Shown here piece by piece: positions 45,082 to 53,993 of a DNA stretch of 64,000 bases. Position 1 is the stretch's first letter; each line of letters starts with the position of its first letter. The stretch is from Sugiyamaella lignohabitans. Its lineage: Eukaryota > Ascomycota > Dipodascomycetes > Dipodascales > Trichomonascaceae. Position numbers and translations under genes: made by a program. The notes beneath the pieces were generated by a model, which was not told the DNA's origin, ran no database searches, and worked only from the letters and a program-made list of their open reading frames with translations. Location: NCBI RefSeq assembly GCF_001640025.1, contig NC_031671.1, positions 2,356,001 to 2,420,000 on the forward strand, written 5' to 3'.

Positions 45082-46569
45082 CTAATACATCCATCTGAAT
45101 TGAGGATTCTTGGGGCCGTCAGCTAATACAGCAGTAGAAACGTCTTGGTAAGTGAGCTTGACACCCTGGAGACGGTTACGTCTTCTGTTATCGAAAATCA
45201 TATACAAGGTGATACAGGCACAAATAATCAAGCCGAGACCACCGAAACCAGCAGTGATACCCAGGGCAGTGACATATTTTGGAGGGTCGATGAAGATATT
45301 GGCAGAGATAAGGCCTGCAGCATTAGCCAAGGGAATACCCACAGCAGACAAAACAGCTCTTCTGGTTTCACCGGGAGTGTTGTTGTTATACCAAGTAGAT
45401 GTCAAAACACTGCTGGCACTACCACCGGCAGTCATAAGGAAACAACTGAAGTATGCCACACCAACGTGCTTTTGAGTATCAATGGCACCGAAGACAGCAA
45501 AGCCCATGAGTGAAAGGAAAAATGCAGTCATAATGAAAACCGATCGAAGTCTAGCGTAATCGGATGCAAAGGCCAAAATCAATAGACAAACAGCACCAGA
45601 AACATTAGGAGCGACTGTGTACAAATTGGTTTGAACAGTTCCCTTTCCAAGACTTGCAACAATTTGAGGGAACCAGTTATTAATAGAGTTCAATGGTACA
45701 CCCAAACACAATTCTTGGAACAACCATCCAATAGTGACAGGGTGAAGGAACACTTTAACAGTGTCCTTGAAGTTGATTTTCTCGCCAACGACAGCCGAGG
45801 AATCTGTTTGGATACGGTAGAAAGCCAAATCCTTCTCCTCTTGGCTCAAAAACTTAGCCTCAGCAGGAGATCTAGGCAAGCACAAGAAAGCAATAGCAGC
45901 AAAAATAACAGTACAAGCACCTTCAATAAGGAACAAGTATTGCCATCCATGAAGATGACTCTTAATCTGGAACACACCAAAAGCTAACAAACCACTGAAA
46001 GCATTAGCGATATTGGCAGCAGCATAAAAGACAGATAGTCTTCTAGCCAACTCGGTTCTTCTGTAAAATGTGGACAAGTAGTAAATGATACCAGGGAAGA
46101 AAGCTGATTCACTGATACCAAGCAAGAATCTGACTGCCATGATACCACCGAAATTAGTCACACCAGTAGCGATCAGAGATAAGCCACCAAAGCACATCAT
46201 CAAAATAGGAATGACATTAGCAGCATTGTACTTCTTAATGATAAACGTGATGGGGAATGCAAATAAAACAAATGGAATATAGAAAATACTCAACATGATA
46301 TTCCACTGAGAAGCAGACATGCCCAGGTCTTTATCAAGGCCATCTGTCTTGGCATTTGAGATATTACCCTTATCTAGAGCACAGAACAGATAACTGACAG
46401 CAATAAAAGGAAGGATTCTCATATCCAGCTTACGACATAACCGTCTTTCAGCTGCTTTGTCGTAAATTCTGGCATCGGTCTTCTGAAGATCCTCAGTCAT
46501 CTCACCTTCGTGATATGATCTCGAGACTCCCAGCTCAGTAATAGTTGAAACGTCTTTATCGGTCACCAT
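45082..46569 (-). CDS. MFS anion:cation symporter family transporter (Dal5/Tna1 type)
   Basis: 495 residues, about 12 membrane spans. It has a cytosolic N-terminus, then RRLCRKLDMRILPFIAVSYLFCALDKGNISNA at the first span, the Dal5-family start pattern. A G-I-S-E-S-x-F-F-P-G motif follows in the middle of the first half, and a hydrophilic central loop (PRSPAEAKFLSQEEKDLA). The family imports organic anions such as allantoate, nicotinate, pantothenate or carboxylates with protons. The substrate cannot be read from the sequence. A TTATATAA box lies about 90 nt upstream of the start, and a run of C-tracts 240-300 nt upstream. Confidence 0.85.
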   Translation of the reverse strand: MVTDKDVSTITELGVSRSYHEGEMTEDLQKTDARIYDKAAERRLCRKLDMRILPFIAVSYLFCALDKGNISNAKTDGLDKDLGMSASQWNIMLSIFYIPFVLFAFPITFIIKKYNAANVIPILMMCFGGLSLIATGVTNFGGIMAVRFLLGISESAFFPGIIYYLSTFYRRTELARRLSVFYAAANIANAFSGLLAFGVFQIKSHLHGWQYLFLIEGACTVIFAAIAFLCLPRSPAEAKFLSQEEKDLAFYRIQTDSSAVVGEKINFKDTVKVFLHPVTIGWLFQELCLGVPLNSINNWFPQIVASLGKGTVQTNLYTVAPNVSGAVCLLILAFASDYARLRSVFIMTAFFLSLMGFAVFGAIDTQKHVGVAYFSCFLMTAGGSASSVLTSTWYNNNTPGETRRAVLSAVGIPLANAAGLISANIFIDPPKYVTALGITAGFGGLGLIICACITLYMIFDNRRRNRLQGVKLTYQDVSTAVLADGPKNPQFRWMY

Positions 46570-46656
46570 GATTTGAAATATTGATATTCTGATACTTCTA
46601 GAAGAGTTCTCTGATCTCTAGAACATATTTACAACCCTGCCTGGATAGATCCTGAT

Positions 46657-46664
46657 TTATATAA
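46657..46664 (-). promoter_or_regulatory. TATA box candidate for the MFS gene
   Basis: TTATATAA, palindromic, 88-95 nt upstream of the MFS start codon. Confidence 0.45.
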
Positions 46665-46810
46665 GTTTCAGACGACCTTATCACTGATCTGTGTTCCCCC
46701 GCTTTTTTACTGTGCAACTTCGTCGAGCCACAGATCTGTTATCTAGCTTGATCCAGATGCCTTTTCCCCACCCTGGTAAAGATCGCATGCGTATGCACTA
46801 TATTAGCGCC

Positions 46811-46870
46811 AACCCCCGCCGGTACCCCCATCATTTCGACCCCCTCCGGTTGACCCCGCCAGACCCCCCA
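46811..46870. promoter_or_regulatory. Cluster of five C-tracts upstream of the MFS gene
   Basis: Five runs of four to six C (AACCCCCGCC, TACCCCCATC, GACCCCCTCC, GACCCCGCC, GACCCCCCAG) are spaced about 11-15 nt apart, near-helical spacing. Two-finger C2H2 factors of the Msn2/Adr1/Mig1 type contact G/C-runs, and such a factor is encoded next door. Binding is inference. Confidence 0.35.
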
Positions 46871-47327
46871 GCTTTAGATAAGACTGTAGGACTAATTTGT
46901 ATACTGGGAATGCGGAGAAATGGAGGTGTGACGGTACGGTCCAATGATAGATACGATATCTGTCTATAGTGGTGTGTAGTAATGATAATAAAACATGGGC
47001 TGATTAGAAAGCAGTGAAGCCAAGAATTGATAAGACGATAAAACATCGTTTGTTCAATTCGGTTCTTATCTCGGGGGCGATTTTGACCCCCGTCAACATC
47101 TGTAGATATGATGGTGGGGGAAATTTTACATACTTTTACTGTGCCAAACAGTTTTTCCTACTTATCTATTTTTTGATAATTGAGTTTTGTGTAAAGTCGG
47201 CCCATCGCTCTCTCGCTTGTCCTTTCGGTAACAGCTTCACTTGGCACGTTCTGCCGCAACTCTATTGTGCGACTCAATACCTACGTTTCTTTTTCATGAA
47301 AATCATTATACTATACATTGATCTCTC

Positions 47328-49951
47328 TCATACGTCATAACTAAGTACATCATTTAAAATCTTAATCCGATTTTGTAAAACTCCCCATCGCGAAGCCTTG
47401 AGGAGTTCGATAATCTGTCGGAGGAGAACATTGGCCTCGCATTTATGGATGTTTTCCTTGTCATAGATAACTTGTGGGTTAATAGCCAGTTTTGCCAGTG
47501 ATGCCCGATTATCAAGACCCTTTCTAGATAAGGTAGCTCTTAGTCTACCAAGATACTGAGATAGGGATAAATTTTCCGCGTATCGTGGCCTGTCATTTCG
47601 CCCTGAGAAGTATTCGAAAATCCAAATTGTTATCGCTGACAGATACAAACACCATGGTCGGTGAAATGCTGTTTCCTTGCTCACATCATACTTTATATCG
47701 CTCACTAAAAACATATCAATAAGATCAAGTGCATGTGTAAGAGCAGAGATTGCGTTGATGGAGCTTGCCCAATGGCATAACACTCGACACGATTTAATAG
47801 CCCGTGACGAGTTGGCTGAAGATGATGATGATGAAGTGAGCAGTTGAAGAAAATCCTGGTTACGTTGAATATCTGTATTCAATATAACATGAGCAAACTC
47901 ATAAGTCGTCAAACATCCAAGAACATAAGGATGGTTGAACGGAAGCTTGTTACTGGTGATAAAAGCAGTTCGGTAATGTCTTAACCATCCGTAATATGAT
48001 TCCGAAACAATTCCCACGAAATTATTAGTACTGACAGCCGTTGGTGAAAACTCCTCTTCACCAGTAATAATAACACTTTCTCTCAATCTCGTTCTCCAAC
48101 CAACTGATATTAGGCCATGGAAAATAATCATCATATTCCAAGGTGACAACTGGTGTGTTATGCTAGAACTTTCTAATTTTAAGAAAATGCTTATCATTTG
48201 TTGGAAATAAGGCGTTGCTGGATATGACCTTTTGAGTTTTATCCATGAATCTGCATCTTCTGCTTCCCATACCGCTTCTTCACAGGGGAGACGAAATGGT
48301 AAGTCGGAAATAAAAACTGAAGGTGGTTTGTTAAAAAATGCACAATGCTGGGTATCTAGAACAAAGGCAAAATATGCAATTCTCTTCTTAGCTTCTCGTT
48401 TGATGAATGACTTCCAAGCTACTTCGGCCTCACTCAAATTCTGCAGCACTCCATTATCCTCATCACCCGAAGCAGTTCCTGAATTGGTCGTCGAATCGTC
48501 CTTATTGTCGTCTTCATGGCCCTTTTCACCCATAGTGCCACCCTGTCTCATAGATGCTATCAGTACTTGATAAAACCTACTCGCCATGTCGTGCTGTTCC
48601 TCAGTACTAGTAAGCATTTCAAAGATTTCTGCCAAAAGTAAACTCTGAAACACCCATATTGCAATTGGCGCTTTGAACTCTGGACACATGTAAATGTTAT
48701 ATCTAAACGTATCATGGATCTTGATTGCTAGTTCTCTAGCATCTTCGTCACGTATTAGATACATTGATATCGTTATCATGGATACTAATAGATGTGGTGG
48801 CGCTTTGTTGATATCGAAACTCGGTCTGTGCAAAATGGGCCATCTACTATGTACACTCCAATAAATATCAATAGCATGACTCACAAATGACGGACGAATG
48901 AATTTGTCTAGCAGAGTATCGTTATCATGTAGATTAATAGCCTGTCTAATCGCCTGGCAAGTGATATCGCTACAAGGATAAGTGCTTTGGTGCCTTGTGT
49001 GGTTCTGCGGAGGGTGCGAATGTTTTGGATGTTGTGATGTATTATGGCTCTGTGGTGAGGACTGCAACTGTTTCTGATTAGCAAGTGTATCTTCAAGTTT
49101 TATTGATGATGTAGGTGAAGCTGAAAGAAAGTGATTGCCTTCCATTATGTCGAAATCGATGTCATAATAGTTGTATTCTAATGGTATATTAGATAATTGG
49201 TTTGCTGGTTGCTCTGAAAGTGTGAAATTGTTGGGTACAACGGATCCATTTGCTCCTGTCGCGGGTACAATAGATGGACTATTAGTATCTCTGCTTAGTA
49301 GCCATGTCATAAAGTCTTCGTTGAGCAAGTGCGATACAGCTTGGTTTGAGTTTCCTAAAATGGCTTCCGGACTGTTAGATGTATTGTCGCTAAACGATGG
49401 TGAGGAATAGTCGAACATTGGCGCCACTGTCCCATTACCGTTCATAACAGAATTGGTTCCGTGACCATTTAGTGTCGGATTCATTGCTCTCATGGTGTGA
49501 TCTGATGAACCAGACGACTGGCTGTTCACACTATGAGTCGGTGATTGATGGTTTCCAGAGTCTGCATCCATGTCACCATCTGGTTCAGCTTTTAACCTCG
49601 GAGTTGATCCATTCTGAGATGAACCTCCTGGACTTTGACCAGGCTCCGAGCCATGCCTCCGTTGGAGATGTCGTTTTAGGATATCTTTTCTCGAAAACGT
49701 GCTCTGACAAAACGTGCATTTAAATTCAAAAGTTTTCTCATCTAATACATTTTGTTAATAAACCTCTGCCCAGTATATGGATTTTAAATAATACCAAATA
49801 TCCACTTACGTATAGACTTGTGCCTTCGAAGATGCTCCAATCTCGAAAATGTTGTGTTACAGTTCTCAAAATCACAAGGATACCTTGGTTGACCTGGCTG
49901 ATAAGACCTCGTATTGGAAGTTTTCCGAATCTTCCCAGTACTTGTGCTCAT
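47328..49951 (-). CDS. C2H2 zinc-finger transcription factor with fungal-specific regulatory domain (two exons)
   Basis: Exons 49951..49810 and 49741..47328 give 851 residues. The 68-nt intron (GTAAGT donor, ATTAAC branch, TATTAG acceptor) falls in the last His codon of finger 1. Finger 1: C26-x4-C31...H44-x3-H48 with helix RLEHLRR. Finger 2: C57-x2-C60...H73-x4-H78 with helix RKDILKR. Disordered Ser/Asn/His-rich sequence follows, then a Fungal_trans (PF04082-type) domain around 300-560 (IDIYWSVHSRWPILHRPSF). This fusion of two N-terminal C2H2 fingers with Fungal_trans is known from Rsf2/Tda9/Klf1-type regulators. The finger helices resemble those of Msn2 and Adr1. It is divergent from the transketolase-like gene. 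Confidence 0.85.
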
Positions 49952-50895
49952 TGCAATATTCTTATCAAGTTATATTCTTATCGTCATATATTCTCCACTT
50001 TGGTTAATCCTCGTCTTGATAAAACGGATATATTAAATGATAACCTGGTTTTATTGACTGCTCCAATGACTTATTCAGCCTTGCGTGCGGAGAAACGGTG
50101 ATTACCAGAAGATAAGAAACCCCTGCCCAAGAAAACGGTCTGAGGGTCACCAGCAATATTTTAAGTTGATATATAAAATTCCAGTTTGGTTTTTTCTGAC
50201 GTCTGACACACGGTACTTTACTCCTTGAGGACTTTACCCCATATTATATAAAGATGTGTATTTGGCTTTTAAGGTTTGTCGATTACTTTCTTTTGTTAAG
50301 ATCTGCCTTATGGGGCGTAAATGAAGCCCTTACTGTAGTTGATATGAGTCTAAACAAGTCCCTTTTTATGAGAATTGCTCTCCGGTTGAAGCTCTACCCC
50401 TGATATGGAAACTCCTCCCTGCACCAAGATATTTCTTATTGAGGGTGTAAACCAGTATTTTTTTTCTCTCGGGCTCCGCTATTCTGAAAAGTTGAAATTG
50501 TACACATCTGTATGAGCATATCTGTAAAGATAGTGTTTAGAATAGTAAGCAGACATTCTAACTTAAATAAAAGCTTAAAATAAAATATTTTTAGGATTGT
50601 TTGTAGTCATTCACGATTCACGTTTGCGGTTAAAATGCGGGTGAATTACCTATGCAGGGTTGACGTGGGGGCATTCGATATGCAGTGTATATATCCATTT
50701 AGGGGAATTATGCTGTGGCATCCCCCAGAATCTCTAGATCAACGCATGGTTGAAACCCCCATCTCATGATCACAAAGGCAGGACTCACTGAATATAAATT
50801 AAACATTTGTGGTTGTCAAGTTTTTAAGAAATGGCAACTATCATCTAAATCCAAGACAAGTACAGAGATATCAATAAAGAAAAAGAAATCGCGCG
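49952..50895. other. Divergent regulator / transketolase-like promoter region
   Basis: 944 bases between divergent starts. G/C-runs recur: CCCCTG near 50122 and 50398, CCCCAT near 50237, GGGGGCAT near 50667, AGGGGAAT near 50701, CCCCCAGA near 50723 and CCCCCATC near 50757. TATA-like stretches occur near 50170, 50245 and 50792. No exon seen. Confidence 0.5.
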
Positions 50896-52935
50896 ATGAC
50901 AGAAAACGAGTTAGCAGTTAAGGAAATTAGGAAACTGGTTATAGACTGTTGTAGACAGAATGGCTCTGGTCATGGAGGTTCTGCAATTGGAATGGCCCCT
51001 CTAGCAGTTGCTTTATGGAAGTACGTTTTGATCTATAATCCAAAAAATCCAAACTGGTTTAATCGTGATAGGTTTATTCTTTCCAACGGTCATGCTGGTA
51101 TCCTTCTTTACATCATGCTTCATATTTCTGGCTATAAAAGTTGGACAATGGATCAGCTTCGAGGTTATGCGGGTCCAGAGCGACTTAATGATAGTAAAAC
51201 GACCACGATTTGTCACGGACATCCAGAAATCGAATACGATGGGATAGAAATTAGTACCGGTCCACTAGGACAAGGTATTGCCAACGCAGTAGGCATGGCC
51301 ATTGCTGCCAAAAATCTCGGTGCACAATATAATAAAGATGGATTTCCAATGATTTCATCTCAAATATATTGCACAACTGGTGATGGATGTATACAGGAAG
51401 GGGTAGCCCTTGAAGCAATCGCAATAGCCGGCCACTTGGCGCTGGATAATTTGACACTTATATACGATAACAACCAGGTGACATGCGACGGACCAGCTGA
51501 ATGGATTACGTCAGATGATATCAATGCAAAATTCAGATCTATGGGATGGCACACTATTGACGTATTTGATGGAGATAACTCAGTTGAGACAATTGTAGAT
51601 GCTTTGAGGCTCGCAAAGTCCTACAAGGACAAACCCACAGTAGTAAATATCAGAACCACAATCGGGTATAAGACTAAGAAATCGGGCACTGCGGCAGCAC
51701 ATCATGGAACTTTTGACGACGAGGATATAGCTCTACTAATGGGAAGCGCGTCAACTAGAGATACGCATCAGATTGACCCGAAAGTTTTGGATTGGTTCAG
51801 GGAAAGAGGTTCTTATGGTGAGAATATCGAAATGGAATGGCAGAAACTCTTGAAGAAGTACGAAAGCCTCTATCCGTCTGAAGCCACTTTATTATATCAG
51901 AGGATTACAGGAGAGCCAATTAATTATGCCGAGACTCTACGTAACATCAAATTAGAGCCGGGGTCTGTCTCTACCCGGACCACCAATGGCCAAGTTTTTA
52001 AGGAATTATTAGACCATCATCAGCAAATATTTGCTGGAGGAGCCGATCTATGGGCGTCGAACCAGCTTGGAACACACTCTGCTTTTGATCGTGATCACTA
52101 TGAAAATCGTGTATGTAGATTTGGGGTGAGAGAACACGCCATGGTTTCAATATCAAATGGAATGTCCGCTTATAATAAAGGAACATTCATCCCATTGACC
52201 GCAACGTACTTCATGTTTTATCTCTATGGAGCAGCGGGAATTAGAATGGGGGCTCTTTGTGGGCTTCAAGTAATCCACATGGCTACACATGATTCGATAT
52301 CTGAGGGTCAAAATGGCCCCACTCATCAACCAGTTGAGCTTGATTCATTATTTCGAGCCATGCCCAACTTCATCTACATTCGACCTTGCGATGGTGAAGA
52401 AGTGATAGGTGCCTGGGAAGTAGTTCTTAATGCGAGAAATAGTTCTTCAATGCTCTCTCTAGCTAGAGACGGAAATGTATATCCAGTTCCTAACACCGAT
52501 CGGGAAAAAGTAAACTTAGGAGGATATGTGGTCGTCAAGGAGGAAGTGGAAGAGAATCTCATCACCCTAGTCAGTAGTGGATCAGAGTTGCAATTTGCTG
52601 TTGAAGCTGCCAATATTCTGAAAACAGATCATAGATGTAATGTGCGAGTGGTCTCCATGCCTTGCTTCAAGCTCTTCCAAGAACAGTCTATAGAATACAG
52701 GCTACAAACTCTAGGACATGAATCTCTTATTATTAGCGTTGAGCCTTATATATCAACTGTTTGGGCGCAAATTTGTTCAGCAAGCATTGCCATGACGGGT
52801 TACGGTCATTCTGGATCTCCTACAAGCAATTACGAAAGATATGGATTTACCCCCACTTCAATAGCCGAAAGAGTACACAGATATGCCACCAACAAAACTG
52901 TCAGCAACTCTCGTAGATTCTGGGAACTGATATAA
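50896..52935 (+). CDS. Transketolase family enzyme, dihydroxyacetone-synthase-like
   Basis: 679 residues, unspliced, transketolase length. ThDP-binding features: H26 in the GSGHGGS motif, GDGCIQEG near 160, YDNNQV, and the cofactor-activating Glu in RFGVREHAM (about 413). The FMFYLYGAAGIRM and HDSISEGQNGPTHQP stretches resemble methylotroph dihydroxyacetone synthase more than the housekeeping Tkl1. The usual GHPG is GHGG here. The C-terminus (RRFWELI) has no PTS1 peroxisomal signal, unlike true DHA synthases. It probably transfers a two-carbon ketol unit; donor and acceptor are unknown. A second ordinary transketolase presumably exists elsewhere. The gene shares a promoter region with the C2H2 regulator. 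Confidence 0.85.
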   Translation: MTENELAVKEIRKLVIDCCRQNGSGHGGSAIGMAPLAVALWKYVLIYNPKNPNWFNRDRFILSNGHAGILLYIMLHISGYKSWTMDQLRGYAGPERLNDSKTTTICHGHPEIEYDGIEISTGPLGQGIANAVGMAIAAKNLGAQYNKDGFPMISSQIYCTTGDGCIQEGVALEAIAIAGHLALDNLTLIYDNNQVTCDGPAEWITSDDINAKFRSMGWHTIDVFDGDNSVETIVDALRLAKSYKDKPTVVNIRTTIGYKTKKSGTAAAHHGTFDDEDIALLMGSASTRDTHQIDPKVLDWFRERGSYGENIEMEWQKLLKKYESLYPSEATLLYQRITGEPINYAETLRNIKLEPGSVSTRTTNGQVFKELLDHHQQIFAGGADLWASNQLGTHSAFDRDHYENRVCRFGVREHAMVSISNGMSAYNKGTFIPLTATYFMFYLYGAAGIRMGALCGLQVIHMATHDSISEGQNGPTHQPVELDSLFRAMPNFIYIRPCDGEEVIGAWEVVLNARNSSSMLSLARDGNVYPVPNTDREKVNLGGYVVVKEEVEENLITLVSSGSELQFAVEAANILKTDHRCNVRVVSMPCFKLFQEQSIEYRLQTLGHESLIISVEPYISTVWAQICSASIAMTGYGHSGSPTSNYERYGFTPTSIAERVHRYATNKTVSNSRRFWELI

Positions 52936-53449
52936 TACATTCTATCTAATATACATTAAAACAGTCAATTATAGTACAAGACTTGAACCACATATTCAAC
53001 ATATGAGTCTATAGCTTCTGGCATTTACTACTGCTCTCCCTCAGTACTCCAGTCTTTACCAGCTTTAATGTTTCACACCAAGGTGTTCAGGGAGGAGCTT
53101 CGAGATGCTTGAATGGTAGGAAGACGTGAAGGTGAGAGTTGGGTTTTGCATACATATAATATTTAAGGCTGTAACTAGTAAATAGCACCTGCATCATATT
53201 CATCTCTTCCTATTCTTTTCACATGGTTCATATTACTCAGATACTCTATTACTAGTTATTTATACTATTCTATATTATACTATTCTGTAAACTTAACCAT
53301 CCATTGACTAGGTCCTATGGTACTTTATAAGTACAGCTTGAGTCACGTGCCAAATTTGAAGATTACCCCCAATACTGACATTTATGCATGTTGATCATAA
53401 GTGCTCTTCAGTAGCAGGTCCAACATCTTCACGGACATAATTATTTACA
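52936..53449. other. Intergenic region before TFB5
   Basis: About 510 bases, AT-rich, with near-repeats of TATACTATTCT around 53260-53290 and a CACGTG at 53344. No other feature. Confidence 0.5.
53344..53349. promoter_or_regulatory. CACGTG (E-box) upstream of TFB5
   Basis: TCACGTGCC lies about 100 nt before the TFB5 start. CACGTG is the Cbf1/Pho4 core. Function not shown. Confidence 0.3.
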
Positions 53450-53801
53450 ATGCCAAAAGCAATAAAGGGTAAGTGGATAGGAATCACTAAAAGAGTTGAA
53501 ATATCTGTACTAACAGTTGTCGTAGGGGTCTTGATTGAATGGTGAGTGAAGCATGGAATACCAATAACAGAACCACGCAATTGATTGATGAGCGCTGTTC
53601 TTTCGAGACTAACTTTGAACTAGCGACCCTTCAATCCGAGCTATTATCTTGAATATAGACTCAAGATATCATGACGTGATCTTAGAAGAACTCGATGATC
53701 GACACCTATTAATAGATGGCTCGAAGGTTGACTACGTGAAGAAGGAACTGAATAGGCTGTTAGATGAGAACACATATAATCCAACAGATGTTGTCACGTA
53801 A
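53450..53801 (+). CDS. TFB5: TFIIH subunit Tfb5 (TTDA/p8), three exons
   Basis: Exons 53450..53468, 53526..53541 and 53624..53801 (19, 16 and 178 nt) give 70 residues, the family's length. Introns use GTAAGT with TACTAAC, and GTGAGT with GACTAAC. The 16-nt middle exon encodes GVLIE plus split codons. The product reads MPKAIKGVLIECDPSI..., then EELDDRHLLI and VKKELNRLLDENTYNP, matching Tfb5/TTDA throughout. An AG nine nucleotides earlier would also keep frame but insert three residues the family lacks. Tfb5 stabilises TFIIH through Tfb2 in transcription initiation and nucleotide excision repair. The gene is too small and too split to show as an open frame. Confidence 0.95.
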
Positions 53802-53993
53802 CATGTTTTTCAGAAAGTTCTTTATTTATTGGGTTAACTCTTACCAGCATTCATATGAATCATACTATGTAGAAGTTGTATGTCGTAGTTGTCACTTATC
53901 TATCAAGAGTTTCAGACGATTACGGTCACCACTGTATGTATAACTAGGGCCAGTCGTGCGTAAAATTTTATTGAATGTTAATAATGCATTATA

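Larger units (their letters stand above)
46570..47327. other. MFS transporter upstream region
   Basis: About 760 bases between the MFS start and the 3' end of the regulator gene. It contains a TATA box, a cluster of C-tracts, and the inverted repeat CGGGGG-9 nt-CCCCCG at 47072-47092. No exon recognised. Confidence 0.5.

Noticed and set aside
53580..53640. tRNA-like text AGTTCAAAG on the minus strand
   Set aside because: It falls in TFB5 intron 2 and exon 3, and no cloverleaf forms.
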